NCBI GenBank assembly: GCA_945906765.1
Contig: CAMDRF010000015.1
Coordinates: 1-43,353 of the forward strand
Direction: 5' to 3'
Length of the DNA stretch: 43,353 nt
From: Nitrosovibrio sp. Nv4
GTDB taxonomy: Bacteria; Pseudomonadota; Gammaproteobacteria; Burkholderiales; SG8-39
Position numbers and translations under genes: made by a program
Shown: positions 1 through 8,074 of the stretch, in pieces
How the letters are laid out: each line of letters starts with the position of its first letter
Position numbering within the stretch: the first letter of the stretch is position 1
The notes under the pieces: model-generated
What the model saw: the letters and a program-made list of their open reading frames with translations, nothing else
Databases searched by the model: none
Told to the model about the DNA's origin: nothing

Positions 1-261
1 AAGGCCCCGGTCGAAGCCGCGGCGTACCTCGAAGCCGTGCTTGAGGAAGGAGACCAAGCCGCGATCATGCTCGCGCTACGCCAAGTGGCACAGGCACAAG
101 GCGGCGTCGCCAGCATCGCCCGCAAAGCGCATCTCACGCGCGAGGCGACTTACAAGATGCTCTCGAAGTCCGGCAATCCGGAACTTCGCAGTCTCAGCGC
201 CGTACTGAAGGCTACGGGCCTTCGGATCGCAGTGAAGCCGATCGAGAAACGGGCTGCCTAA
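1..261 (+). CDS. HigA-like addiction-module antidote protein (5' cut by window edge)
   Basis: The reading frame is open from base 1 and gives the last 86 codons. The protein has an AYLEAVLEEGD segment, then a small helix-turn-helix (GGVASIARKAHLTREATYKML) followed by GNPELRSLSAVLKATGLRI. This is the layout of the short 'probable addiction module antidote' family, relatives of HigA that bind their own promoter and neutralise a RelE/HigB-type toxin. In that family the toxin gene normally lies just upstream, so it should be outside the window. A GTG at 37 could serve as a start, but the homologous AAxYL segment begins before it, so the gene is probably cut rather than short. Confidence 0.75.
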   Translation, partial: KAPVEAAAYLEAVLEEGDQAAIMLALRQVAQAQGGVASIARKAHLTREATYKMLSKSGNPELRSLSAVLKATGLRIAVKPIEKRAA

Positions 262-270
262 CAAGCCCGT
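249..270 (+). terminator. Hairpin across the end of the HigA-like gene
   Basis: ACGGGCT (249-255) and AGCCCGT (264-270) form a perfect 7-bp stem with an 8-nt loop that contains the stop codon. No T-tract follows, so intrinsic termination is doubtful. Confidence 0.3.
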
Positions 271-597
271 CCGATTAAAGAAACAATGGGATGGACCCCT
301 CCTCGCCTAATCGGCATCGAGGTCATTCGGCCACCTGTCATTCGATCACCCGCTCGGCGCGCAGCTCGAGAGAAACCCGAGCCGCGCGACCCGACTGACC
401 TGGGCACCAGCGGCAGGCGGCATCAACAAATCGAGCGAACAGAGCAGCACGATCAAAATGTGTCGCAGCATCTCTTGATCGATAGTTCGGCGCGTAAACA
501 TAGTGGTCTGCAGGAAAGTCTACGTCTAAATAGCTGCTCCGGGTCGATGGCGAGCTTTCGGGAGCCGTGAGTCGGCGTGCCGAAACCCAGTGTCTGC
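271..597. other. Gene-free stretch
   Basis: I see no convincing gene here. Short open frames exist on both strands, but they have low-complexity Arg-rich products and no recognisable motif. GC falls locally around 430-540 compared with the flanks, as expected for non-coding or decayed DNA. Confidence 0.5.
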
Positions 598-1142
598 CTA
601 CGGGCTGCCCGGCGGCGAGGCGATCACGTCTTCGTAGCGGTGCCGCCGCGTGATCAGGCCTGCGTGCAGGAAAATGTCCGCTGTCGCCTCCCAGGCTGGG
701 CGCGTGATCTCCACGTGCGGAGTCCAGTTGCCGAGGGTCTGGTAGGTGGCGATGGTCTTGGTGAGCACACCAAGATCGACATCGGGGAAGAACGGCGCCT
801 CGACCTTCGCGACCTCCGCTGCGGGCGTGGTGATCAGCCAGGCGCGCGCCCTGCGGTAGGCGCGCATGAAGCGCAGCGCCATGTCGGTCGCGAGCCAGTC
901 GCGCGTCGCGGCGAGGCTCGAGAACGCGCACGGCCCGATGGCGCCGGCCAGCGAGGCGACGATATGGCCGTCGCCGTCGTGCTCGAGCTGTTGCGGCGCG
1001 GGCCCCTGCAGGTGGATGTAGTCGCCGTCGCCCTTGCGGAAGGCGTACTTGAACATCGCCAGCGGCCGCGCGCCGTGGTGGCGATGAGCGGCGGGTAGAA
1101 CGCCGAGAAGCGCGTGAATTGAATGCTGATTTCTTGGTTCAC
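598..1142 (-). pseudogene. ABC transporter substrate-binding protein (SsuA/NMT1-like), copy 1, degenerate
   Basis: The N-terminus (NQEISIQFTRFSAFYPPLIAT) starts at a GTG at 1142 and runs for about 25 codons. The similarity then jumps to a different frame, which gives MFKYAFRKGDGDYIHLQG and continues to the stop at 598 (FFPDVD, WTPHVEITRPAW, FLHAGLI, RYEDVIASPP). These motifs are typical of periplasmic sulfonate/nitrate/thiamine-precursor binding proteins of about 310-330 residues. By comparison with the family, roughly 85 residues after the N-terminus and about 20 more after MFKYA are missing, and the frame is shifted, so it is a pseudogene. Its GTG overlaps the stop of the PIN gene upstream. 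A better-preserved paralogue lies at 1866-2444 with a different deletion. Confidence 0.75.
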
Positions 1143-1534
1143 TTCACGGGATTGACCACCGGAGGGGCGCTGCCACGGCCGATCGCGTGTTTGCAGAACT
1201 CTGCGTCGAAGGTGTAAAACGGCACGACCCCGGCGTTCGCCAGATGCAGGGCGTCGGCGAAATCGTCGCCGACCGCGTACCACGCGACAGCGTTGCGAAA
1301 CGCGCTTTCGGCTTCTATGCGCACGTTCTTCATGGCAAGCAACTTGTTGAAGTACCCGGCGATCTGCTTGCGCCCCTTGCCGTAGCGCGAGCGCAAAACC
1401 CACTCGGTTTCAAGGGCGACCGTTCTACTTATCGAGATGGTGTGCGTCTCGAACAGCGTCCTGGCGATCGCCGCGTGATCGGGATCATCGTTGAGCGCGA
1501 AGCGAACCACGATATTGGTATCGACGACGATCAT
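1139..1534 (-). CDS. PIN-domain ribonuclease toxin (VapC-like)
   Basis: The 131-residue PIN domain begins IVVDTN. The expected acidic metal-binding residues are visible: D5, E42/E44 in ALETEW, D94 in DFADALHL and D110 in TFDAEF. VapC-type toxins are Mg2+-dependent RNases that cut tRNA or rRNA and are blocked by a co-transcribed antitoxin. The start overlaps the stop of the AbrB-type antitoxin (1531-1534, ATGA), and its own stop overlaps the GTG of substrate-binding-protein copy 1. All key residues are present, so it is probably active. Confidence 0.85.
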   Translation of the reverse strand: MIVVDTNIVVRFALNDDPDHAAIARTLFETHTISISRTVALETEWVLRSRYGKGRKQIAGYFNKLLAMKNVRIEAESAFRNAVAWYAVGDDFADALHLANAGVVPFYTFDAEFCKHAIGRGSAPPVVNPVK

Positions 1535-1782
1535 CTGAAGTCTTTCTTGGCGAGCTTCACCGGAGCGGCCAGCCGATCGATCGGCAGCGGCTTGCCTTTG
1601 TGCTGCAGGCAGCCGAATACGTCGCTTGCAACGAGTGTCTTGCCCCGCTGCAGCGCTTCAATCCGCACCCCGCCGGCCGAGTCGATAACCGTGAGCTCTG
1701 TGCCCGGCCTCCATTGGTGCCGATCGCGAATTTGCTTCGGGATGACGATTTGCCCTTTGCTCGAGATCCTGGCCCGGTCCAT
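1531..1782 (-). CDS. AbrB/SpoVT-fold antitoxin
   Basis: This 83-residue protein carries the swapped-hairpin AbrB signature ISSKGQIVIPKQIRDRHQW near its N-terminus, followed by RPGTELTVID. The frame is open further upstream, but the ATG at 1782 is chosen because a GGAG sits 6 nt before it and the family starts just before this motif. The gene overlaps the PIN toxin by 4 nt. Such antitoxins bind both toxin and promoter. Upstream, GGTAAAAC and GGTAAGAC are spaced 11 nt apart (plus-strand order on the reverse side of the promoter) and could be operator half-sites. Confidence 0.85.
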   Translation of the reverse strand: MDRARISSKGQIVIPKQIRDRHQWRPGTELTVIDSAGGVRIEALQRGKTLVASDVFGCLQHKGKPLPIDRLAAPVKLAKKDFR

Positions 1783-1865
1783 GCGCGCTCCACGGTAAAA
1801 CTGAGGTAAGACAGCATACCGCACGATCAGCGCGGCCGCGTTTTCGCCGAGCGCGCGGCAGGCGC

Positions 1866-2444
1866 CTACGGCGCGCCCGGCGGCGAGGCGATCACGTCCT
1901 CGTAGCGGTGCCGCCGCTTGATCAAGCCGGCGTGCAGGAAGATATCCACGGTCGCTTCCCAGGCCGGGCGCGTGATCTCCACGTGCGGGGTCCAGTTGCC
2001 GAGCGTCTGGTAGGTGGCGATGGTCGTGGTCAGGACGCCAGGATCGACATCCGGGAAGAACGGCGCTTCGGCCTTGGCAATTTCCGCGGCGGGCGCACTG
2101 ATGACCCAGGCGCGCGCCTTGCGGCCGTTCAGCCGGTCCCAGGAGAACTGCGGCTCGGCCGCGCGCCCGACGAGGAAGAAGCCGTCCATTTCGTTGATCT
2201 GCGCAAAGTGCAGCGCGGGCGGCGTCTTGCCCTGCTCGAGGGGCCCGAAGCCCTGCGAGGGCGCGGACTGGGCGACGTGCACCGAGCCATCGACGAGGCC
2301 GGTGATCGCCGAAGTGCCCGGCGCCGACACCGAATGCCGGGCGCGCAGTCCTTCCTGCTCGAGGAAACCGCCCGCCATGGTGGCGATAAGCGGCGAGTAG
2401 AAGGCCGAGAAGCGCGTGAACTGAATGCGGATGTCCTGGCTCAT
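1866..2444 (-). pseudogene. ABC transporter substrate-binding protein, copy 2, internally deleted
   Basis: The frame is open for 192 residues from MSQDIRIQFTRFSAFYSPLIATMAGGFLE to YEDVIASPPGAP. Related proteins are about 310-330 residues long. The first ~103 residues match the N-terminal lobe up to FSWDRLNG, and the sequence then joins directly to KARAWVISAPAAEIAKAEAPFFPDVD from the C-terminal lobe. About 110-120 residues of hinge and second lobe are missing. The deletion is in frame, so a protein could be made, but it would lack much of the ligand-binding cleft. There is no signal peptide. Copy 1 (598-1142) keeps the part missing here. GGGAAC/GGAA upstream of the ATG could act as a ribosome site. 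Confidence 0.75.
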
Positions 2445-2453
2445 TTCCGTTCC

Positions 2454-2822
2454 CTACGTCGTCTCAGCGAGCGGCAACCGGATGCGGATTTCCGACCAGG
2501 GCACGAATACGCGCTTGTCTTCGCCGCGCTCGATGAGTCCGAGCGCGAGGAGGCGTTTCACATCGGCATGCACGTTGCTGTAGTTTCGCCCCAGTTCCCT
2601 GGCCAGAGCGTAAACGGTGAGCGGACCCGCCGCGCGCAATGCCGCAAGCAGACGCAGGCGCTCGCGCGTGATCTCGGCCACGAGGTCGCCCGCCTGGGCG
2701 AAGTTCAACTCGAAGTCCGCATGGCCGATGCGTTTCGCGGCATCCAGCGCCTTCGCGAGCCGGCGCAAATCGGCTTTGGTGCGCTTCCAATCCGCAACAC
2801 CGATGACTGCTCTGTCAACCAT
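2454..2822 (-). CDS. Winged-HTH DNA-binding protein, probable antitoxin/regulator of the TumE-like toxin
   Basis: This protein has 122 residues. Residues 60-100 form a winged helix-turn-helix of the MarR/ArsR type (GPLTVYALARELGRNYSNVHADVKRLLALGLIE), preceded by a helical region. The family is known as 'HVO_A0114-type' DNA-binding proteins and is often found next to TumE-family toxins. It overlaps the upstream toxin-like gene by 8 nt, as expected for a coupled pair, so I infer an antitoxin and autoregulator role. The start is the ATG at 2822. Confidence 0.7.
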   Translation of the reverse strand: MVDRAVIGVADWKRTKADLRRLAKALDAAKRIGHADFELNFAQAGDLVAEITRERLRLLAALRAAGPLTVYALARELGRNYSNVHADVKRLLALGLIERGEDKRVFVPWSEIRIRLPLAETT

Positions 2823-3114
2823 GTCCGCCTCCCAGCCGCTCGACGTCGGCGATGAAGTCCTCGATCAATCGTTCCATGCTCGCGAACGCATAGCGCTCTT
2901 CCTTGCGCCCGTAGTGCCTGTGGTCGCCCTTGCCGGTCTCGTTGTCGTAGCGGACCAGCGTGCGGCCGCCGCGATGGGCTTGCAGCCGGTACTTCAGCCC
3001 GTGTGGGCGATCGGCGGTGGGTGCTGACAACTGCCAGATCACTATCTCGACCGTGAGCCCGGCCCGCAACACTTCCCGGCGCCGCAGGACCAGTATTGCT
3101 TTCATCCAATGCAT
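2815..3114 (-). CDS. TumE-family (DUF6516) toxin
   Basis: This 99-residue protein has the family pattern VEIVIWQL, GLKYRLQAHRGGRTLVRYDNE, GKGDHRHYGRKEERYAF and a C-terminal helix FIADVERL. TumE-like proteins are small basic toxins encoded directly before an HTH antitoxin, as here. Two in-frame ATGs are possible, 3114 and 3105. Homologues usually begin at the second (MKAILVL). A TATATA 7 nt before the first ATG favours a start at 3114 if the transcript is leaderless, and no clear ribosome site is seen for either. Confidence 0.7.
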   Translation of the reverse strand: MHWMKAILVLRRREVLRAGLTVEIVIWQLSAPTADRPHGLKYRLQAHRGGRTLVRYDNETGKGDHRHYGRKEERYAFASMERLIEDFIADVERLGGGHG

Positions 3115-3121
3115 TGTGAGC

Positions 3122-3127
3122 TATATA
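3122..3127 (-). promoter_or_regulatory. -10 hexamer upstream of the TumE-like gene
   Basis: TATATA on the minus strand ends 7 nt before the first ATG (3114). No good -35 is seen at 16-18 nt. Confidence 0.4.
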
Positions 3128-3185
3128 TGGTCTGGAAGCAATATGGCGAATACTGCTCTGGGCTGATGGACGGCGTCGAGCGCCT

Positions 3186-3923
3186 TCAGAGCGAACTGGA
3201 GAAGTCCGCGAGGTAGCCAAAGCCCGCGATCGCCCGGGGTCCGTACCAGGACGTCATCTCGCCGTCGATGAGGTAGGCAGGTTTCTTCAGGGTGTTTTTG
3301 ATTTCATCCAGATGTTTCTCGCGAAATCGGTAAGGCTCGGAAGAGAGAAGTACCAACTCGACATTCCGCAGCCAGGATTCTTCGAGCGAAATCTTCGGGT
3401 AGCGCGCGTCCGCTGATTCGGGCAGCGTTTGCAGGCCGAACAGGGCGAGGGTGCGAGAAACGTAGGTATCGCGCGACACGGTCATCCACGGATCTTTCCA
3501 GATCAGGTAGAGGACGCTTCTTTTCGGGAAGTCCTTCTGAAGAACGGCACGGTAAGCCGAATCAAAGCGAACGCAAAGGGCTTCCGCTTCGCGTTCTCTG
3601 CCGAAAGCGCTTCCCATCTGCCGGTAGAGCGCGAGGTTGTCGAGCGGCGCGAGCGGATGCGTGACGATCAGGTTCGGCACGAATTCGGCGAGCGCGTCCG
3701 CAGTTTCCTTTTTGTTCTCGTCCACGTTCACGATGACGTGGCTCGGCGCCAGTTCGCGGATCTTCTTCAGGTTGACCGACTTGGTGCCGCCGACCTTGGG
3801 GATGCTTTTGAGTGTTTCCTTCGGGTGGATGCAGAAACCCGTGCGGCCGACGAGCTCCCCGGCGAGCCCGAGCTCGCAGACCAACTCGGTGATGGATGGA
3901 ACCAGCGAAACTATCCGGTTCAA
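3186..3923 (-). CDS. Helical-backbone metal receptor, BtuF-like cobalamin-binding protein
   Basis: This 245-residue protein has the BtuF/FhuD-type fold. It begins RIVSLVPSITELVCELGLAGELVGRTGFCIHP, then shows VGGTKSVNLKKIRELAPSHVIVNVDENKK and a C-terminal lobe with LSSEPYRFREKH. BtuF captures vitamin B12 in the periplasm for BtuCD. No signal peptide is visible here, which is common for this stand-alone betaproteobacterial subgroup, so the location is uncertain. The start codon is TTG (3923), 9 nt after the end of the broken SDR gene. It is the last gene of the argS-dsbA run. B12 uptake also appears at 13.4-15.8 kb (riboswitch and receptor), but no BtuCD is in the window. Confidence 0.75.
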   Translation of the reverse strand: MNRIVSLVPSITELVCELGLAGELVGRTGFCIHPKETLKSIPKVGGTKSVNLKKIRELAPSHVIVNVDENKKETADALAEFVPNLIVTHPLAPLDNLALYRQMGSAFGREREAEALCVRFDSAYRAVLQKDFPKRSVLYLIWKDPWMTVSRDTYVSRTLALFGLQTLPESADARYPKISLEESWLRNVELVLLSSEPYRFREKHLDEIKNTLKKPAYLIDGEMTSWYGPRAIAGFGYLADFSSSL

Positions 3924-3932
3924 AGGGCGCGT

Positions 3933-4429
3933 CTAGATCTGCACGTCGCGCGGTTTGCGTGGGGCGCGGGCGGCGAGCCGGTCGTAGAGCCAGCCGGGCA
4001 GGGCGCGCAGCAGCGCCGAGACGATCGCCATTTGCCAGGGGATCACTGCCAACCGGCGCTTTGACTCGATGGCGCGCGCAAAGCGTCGCGCCGCGTCGTC
4101 GGCGGAAATGAGGAAAGGCATGGGGTACTTGTTGACCTGCGTCATCGGCGTATCGATGTAGCCGGGGCAGATGGTGACCACCGACACGCCGCTGCCAGGC
4201 CGGCGACATTCACATCGAGTACGCGGCGCAGTTTCTCCACGTCCTGCAGTTCATCGCCGTGGGTGCCGACCGAAACCCCGGCGTTGGCGATCACCAGGTC
4301 GGGCGCGCCGTAGCGCGCGAAGAGGCCGATCGCGCTGTCGGTGCTTTGCGCGTCTATCGCGCCGGCGTAGTGCCGCGCCAGCGCGGCGCCGATTCCCGTG
4401 GATGCGCCGGTGATGAAGACGCGGCGCAC
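3933..4429 (-). pseudogene. Short-chain dehydrogenase/reductase, internally deleted and frameshifted
   Basis: A GTG at 4429 starts RRVFITGASTGIGAALARHYA, the TGxxxGxG cofactor loop. The sequence then jumps to AIDAQSTDSAIGLFARYGAPDLVIANAGVSVGT (NAG motif) and DVNVAGLAA. About 40 residues are missing at the first jump. After NVAGLAA the frame shifts and similarity resumes at VVTICPGYIDTPMTQVNKYPMPF, which continues to the stop at 3933. The lost segment of about 55 residues should have held the catalytic Ser and the YxxxK motif, so no active reductase can be made. The position between dsbA and the BtuF-like gene matches an SDR found at this place in related bacteria. Confidence 0.75.
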
Positions 4430-4445
4430 GGCAGCCCGGCGAGCG

Positions 4446-5090
4446 CTATTTCTTGCCGGCGAAACTCTTGCGCACCATGCCGGCCAGCGTGTCGGCGGTC
4501 GCAAGCATGCCTTCGCGCGAGCGGCCCTGATCGACGCTGACGGTGTGGCGGCCCTGGATCATCAGGGCTGGCGTGCCGTCGATTTGCGCACCGGTGGTGA
4601 GCTGCGTTGCGCGCTTAACCTTGCTCTGCACGCCGAAGGATTTCATTGCTGCCTTGAACTTCGTCACCTCAACGCCGTTCTTGACGAGCCACTCGTTAAG
4701 CGCGGCCGGGTTGTCGGTCTTCAACCGGTCCTTGTGGATCGCCTCGAAGAACGCGCGATGCAGCTTGTCGAGCACGCCAAGCGCGTCGAAGGCATAGTAG
4801 ATCGTGGCGTCATGCGCCCAACGCTCGTTGAACACCGCCGGGATGCGGCGGAAGTATGCGTCAGCGGGCAGCTTCGGCAGCCAGGCATCGAGCAAGGGCT
4901 CAAGGTTGTAGCAGTGGATGCAGCCGTACCAGAAGAACTCCACAATCTCCACCTTGGCCGGGTTCTCGACCGGCAGCGCATTTTGCAGCGTGGTGTAGCC
5001 CGCGGCTGCGCCCTGTTGGGCGCGCACGAGTGATACGGGGGCCAGCGCGGCGGCCATGGCGCCAATCAGGGAGCGGCGAATTTTGTTCAT
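4446..5090 (-). CDS. dsbA: Periplasmic thiol:disulfide interchange protein DsbA
   Basis: This 214-residue thioredoxin-fold oxidase puts disulfide bonds into exported proteins and is re-oxidised by DsbB. Residues 1-25 are a signal peptide (NKIRRS, hydrophobic core, VRAQQ). The active site is WYGCIHC, with cysteines at 57 and 60, and the cis-proline loop is GTP at 172-174. CxHC is the usual DsbA dipeptide pattern. A GGAAAG lies just upstream of the ATG. The gene follows the SPOR gene closely and precedes the broken SDR gene. Confidence 0.92.
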   Translation of the reverse strand: MNKIRRSLIGAMAAALAPVSLVRAQQGAAAGYTTLQNALPVENPAKVEIVEFFWYGCIHCYNLEPLLDAWLPKLPADAYFRRIPAVFNERWAHDATIYYAFDALGVLDKLHRAFFEAIHKDRLKTDNPAALNEWLVKNGVEVTKFKAAMKSFGVQSKVKRATQLTTGAQIDGTPALMIQGRHTVSVDQGRSREGMLATADTLAGMVRKSFAGKK

Positions 5091-5114
5091 TGAAGGTTCT
5101 TTCCGGAAATTTTC

Positions 5115-5720
5115 CTAATTATCCTTGGCGGCAACGTCTTTGAGTTTGACCAGGCTGGCATCGATACCGCTCTGTGACAGCGTCCGGCGCACCCGGTTCA
5201 ATTCCTCCAGCGTCGTATAGGGCCCGAGCCGCACGCGGTACCAGGTTCCCTTGTCGGGCAGGACGGTCGGCTCGACGCTCGACTCGAAACCAAGAATCGC
5301 AATCTTCGCTTTCTGGTTGTCGGCATCGGCCGGGTTCTGGAATGAGCCCGTCTGTATGAAATAAACGCCCCTGGCCGCTTCAGGTTGACCCTTCGCGGCC
5401 TTGCCGGCGTCCTTCAGCTCTTTCTCCGAGACCGGCTCCTCGCTGCCCGGCAGGATCTTGTAGAAGTCGAACTTGGGCTTGTCCCCCTTGGCCGCGCCCT
5501 GCGGCATGCCGGCCACCACCGCCGGTTTCGTGGGGTCGGCGGGCGCGTCCCTGCCGGCGGCAGGCTTGGCCTTGCCGAGGAACGGCAGCGGCGTCTTGTT
5601 CAAATAGAAAGCGACCCCCAGCGCGATGCCCAGGCCGGTCAGCAAGCCGACGAACATGCCGAGCAGGAAACTGCCGCCGGAGCGGCTCGGTGGAGCGGAA
5701 CGTTTTACTTGCTTGCGCAT
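5115..5720 (-). CDS. SPOR-domain inner-membrane protein (FtsN-like)
   Basis: This 201-residue protein has a short basic cytoplasmic tail (KQVKRSAPPSRS), one membrane span at about 17-40, a Pro/Ala/Lys-rich linker, and a SPOR domain at about 119-193 (YFIQTGSF, GTWYRVRLGPY). SPOR domains bind denuded septal peptidoglycan, so a role at the division site is likely. Betaproteobacteria often carry this gene after argS. The start chosen is the ATG at 5720, which overlaps the argS stop as TAATG and implies translational coupling. A longer frame upstream lies inside argS and is not needed. Confidence 0.85.
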   Translation of the reverse strand: MRKQVKRSAPPSRSGGSFLLGMFVGLLTGLGIALGVAFYLNKTPLPFLGKAKPAAGRDAPADPTKPAVVAGMPQGAAKGDKPKFDFYKILPGSEEPVSEKELKDAGKAAKGQPEAARGVYFIQTGSFQNPADADNQKAKIAILGFESSVEPTVLPDKGTWYRVRLGPYTTLEELNRVRRTLSQSGIDASLVKLKDVAAKDN

Positions 5721-7354
5721 TACATTTTCTCCGGCGCGCTCACGCCAAGGAGCGCAAGACCGTTGGCGAGGGTCTGCCGCGCTGCCGCGCACAGCGCGAG
5801 CCGCGCCTCGCGCAAGGCCTCGTCCTCGACCAGGATGCGCTCGGCATTATAGTAGCTGTGGAATTCGCCCGCGAGGGTGCGCAGGTAGAACGCAACCGCG
5901 TGCGGCGCGAGTTCCTCGGCCGCGGCACTCACCATTGCGGGGAATTCGGCGAGGCGTTGCGCGAGCGCGAGTTCTTTTTCGCCTTTCAGGGATCCCAGCT
6001 CCACTTGAGCGAGCCGCGCCGGGTCACCGCCCCATTGCGCCAGCATGCTGCAGACGCGCGCATGGGCATACTGCACGTAGTAAACCGGGTTCTCCTCGCT
6101 CTTCTCGAGCGCCAAGTCGATATCAAAGGTGAATTCCGTGTCGGCCTTGCGCGACACGAGGAAGAAGCGGACCGCGTCGCGGCCCACCCAGTCGATGAGG
6201 TCGCGCAGCGTCACATAAGAACCCGCGCGCTTGGAGATTTTCACCTCCGCGCCGCCGCGCATCACCTTGACCAGGCTGTGCAGAACGTAGTCCGGATAGC
6301 CTTGCGGTATGCCGATGCCGAGCGCCTGCAGGCCCGCGCGCACGCGCGTCACCGTGCTGTGATGATCGGCGCCCTGGACATCGATCACCTTGACGAAGCC
6401 GCGCTGCCATTTGGTCACGTGATAGGCGACGTCCGGCACGAAGTAGGTGAAGCTGCCGTCGGACTTGCGCATCACGCGGTCCTTGTCGTCCCCAAAGTCC
6501 GTGGTGCGCAGCCACAACGCGCCGTCTTTCTCGTAGGTCCTGCCGTTCGCAACCAGGCACTGGACGGCGGCGTCCACCTTGCCGTCTGTGTACAGGCTCG
6601 ATTCCAGGTAGTAGCTATCGAATTTGACGCCGAACTTCTGCAGGTCGATATCCTGCTCCTTGCGCAGGAACGCCACCGCGAACTGGCGAACCGCGTCCAG
6701 GTCGCTCAGAATTCCCTTTTGTGCCGCGAAGGACTCCGCAATTTCGCCGATGTAGTCACCGGCGTAGCCGTCCGCGGGCCAACCCGCGCCGCCGGGCTCG
6801 ATGCCATTCGCGCGTGCCTGCACTGATAGAGCGAGGTTCTGGATCTGCGCGCCGGCGTCGTTGTAATAGAACTCGCGCGTGACCTCGTGCCCTTGCGATT
6901 CGAGCAGCGCGGCCAGCGCGTCGCCGAGCGCCGCCTGCCTGCCGTGGCCGACGTGCAGCGGCCCGGTCGGGTTCGCCGACACGAACTCGATCTGGGTCTT
7001 CTGCACTTTTTCCGCCTTCGCCCGGCCGAAGCCGGCGCCGGCGTCGAGAATCTGCCGGACGATCTGCGTCTTCGAGGCTTGCTTCAGGCGGATGTTGATG
7101 AAGCCGGCGCCCGCGACCTCAAGGCTCTCCACGGTATTCGCCGCCTTCGGGCGCAGGTAGTCGAGCAGCGCGTCGGCGATCAGCCTGGGATTGCGTTTGA
7201 GTTGCCGCGCGAGCTGCATGGCGATGTTGGTGGCCAGGTCGCCGTGGGCCGCATCGCGCGGCCGTTCAAAATGGATTTCCGTGTCCGCCGCTTGCGGCGC
7301 GATTTCCCGGAGAGCTTCCCGGAACAGCGCCGTCAACTGAGTTTTGGCGTCCAA
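5720..7354 (-). CDS. argS: Arginyl-tRNA synthetase
   Basis: This 544-residue class I synthetase charges tRNA-Arg with arginine. It has the N-terminal Add-1 domain (residues 1-100), the HIGH-type motif HVGH at 134-137 after SANPTGPL, the degenerate KMSKS loop KISKR at 372-376 typical of ArgRS, and the C-terminal anticodon-binding helices ([14 protein letters not shown]). The length is near the family norm. The only sensible start is TTG at 7354, with no strong ribosome site. It lies 11 nt after the end of the vapC gene at 7366, so the toxin-antitoxin pair sits directly in front of an essential gene. It is the first gene of the argS-SPOR-dsbA operon. Confidence 0.95.
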   Translation of the reverse strand: MDAKTQLTALFREALREIAPQAADTEIHFERPRDAAHGDLATNIAMQLARQLKRNPRLIADALLDYLRPKAANTVESLEVAGAGFINIRLKQASKTQIVRQILDAGAGFGRAKAEKVQKTQIEFVSANPTGPLHVGHGRQAALGDALAALLESQGHEVTREFYYNDAGAQIQNLALSVQARANGIEPGGAGWPADGYAGDYIGEIAESFAAQKGILSDLDAVRQFAVAFLRKEQDIDLQKFGVKFDSYYLESSLYTDGKVDAAVQCLVANGRTYEKDGALWLRTTDFGDDKDRVMRKSDGSFTYFVPDVAYHVTKWQRGFVKVIDVQGADHHSTVTRVRAGLQALGIGIPQGYPDYVLHSLVKVMRGGAEVKISKRAGSYVTLRDLIDWVGRDAVRFFLVSRKADTEFTFDIDLALEKSEENPVYYVQYAHARVCSMLAQWGGDPARLAQVELGSLKGEKELALAQRLAEFPAMVSAAAEELAPHAVAFYLRTLAGEFHSYYNAERILVEDEALREARLALCAAARQTLANGLALLGVSAPEKM

Positions 7355-7365
7355 GATTTGCGAAC

Positions 7366-7734
7366 TCAGAGCTTCGCGAGAAGCTCAAAGTCCGAATCCG
7401 ACGATTCAAGCCGCGCGCCGTGCGCCTGCGCGCAGGCCGCGATCAGTAGGCCGGAAGCCGGCACGGTGATGCCTTTGGCGCGCGCCCGCCTGGCCAACTC
7501 GAACGAGGATTTCCAAGCGGCGTCATTGATGGCGAGTTCGGGCAACGATCGCTCCAAATCCCGCAAAACCTTCTTTTCATGGTCTCCCGCCGCGCCGTTC
7601 CACAATTCAAGTCTGATCATCGGACACCAGCAGGCCAACCCTGACTGCAAGGCCTGCTCGACCCGGGCCCGCACTTTTCTGTCGCCGTCTGGACGCAATA
7701 GATGAATCCAGGAGGACGAGTCCACCAGAACCAT
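7366..7734 (-). CDS. PIN-domain toxin VapC, third acidic residue replaced
   Basis: This 122-residue PIN protein keeps VDSSSW (D5), RLEL (E43) and SSDSDF (D113/D115). The usual PxxDLLIAA segment reads [12 protein letters not shown], so glycine replaces the expected catalytic Asp at about residue 95. This could weaken or abolish RNase activity. The antitoxin gene precedes it by 3 nt and argS follows by 11 nt, so the pair may be co-transcribed with argS. Confidence 0.8.
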   Translation of the reverse strand: MVLVDSSSWIHLLRPDGDRKVRARVEQALQSGLACWCPMIRLELWNGAAGDHEKKVLRDLERSLPELAINDAAWKSSFELARRARAKGITVPASGLLIAACAQAHGARLESSDSDFELLAKL

Positions 7735-7737
7735 GCT

Positions 7738-7941
7738 TCAGCCCCGGCGCCGCTGCCGCTGGAGTTCTTCGACGCTCATCAGTCGATCGCAGCTGCCGGC
7801 GTGCTTGACCAGTTCCGCCATGCGTTGGCGCCGGTTGAAGTCTTCCATCGCCGTGACAATCGCTTGCCGCTTGGTGGCGGCGCGCGTGTGGCGCACAGCT
7901 TCCGAAAGTACTTTTTCTGGAATATCCACGGTGGTTTTCAT
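7738..7941 (-). CDS. VapB-type antitoxin
   Basis: This 67-residue protein begins MKTTVDIPEKVLSEAVRHT, a ribbon-helix-helix strand, then TKRQAIVTAMEDFNRR and a basic tail that would wrap the toxin. The frame continues upstream, but the ATG at 7941 fits the family start. It also lies 6 nt after a good -10 (TATATT) with a -35 at the correct distance and has no clear Shine-Dalgarno, so the mRNA may be leaderless. Confidence 0.82.
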   Translation of the reverse strand: MKTTVDIPEKVLSEAVRHTRAATKRQAIVTAMEDFNRRQRMAELVKHAGSCDRLMSVEELQRQRRRG

Positions 7942-7947
7942 GATTCC

Positions 7948-7976
7948 AATATACCTATCTTTATCCTGCAAAACAA
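7948..7976 (-). promoter_or_regulatory. Promoter of the vapBC pair, possibly leaderless, with inverted repeat
   Basis: On the minus strand TTGTTT, a 17-nt spacer and TATATT end 6 nt before the vapB ATG. TATCTT and AAGATA form a 6-bp inverted repeat that overlaps the promoter and could be the VapBC operator. Confidence 0.6.
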
Positions 7977-8074
7977 GATATTTCAGCCGGATGAGTGGTG
8001 TTTTTCCCCGCTCACGGGCGAAAAACCGGTGCCGATGGGATGGCCAAACGTGATGCGCCATCGAGACGTCGGAA

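Noticed and set aside
338-931. A 197-codon minus-strand frame that runs from the first binding-protein pseudogene into the gap
   Set aside because: Its first part is a frame-shifted shadow of the pseudogene, and the rest shows no motif I can name.
5690-6826. A 378-codon open frame antisense to argS
   Set aside because: argS on the other strand has all synthetase motifs; the antisense product has none.
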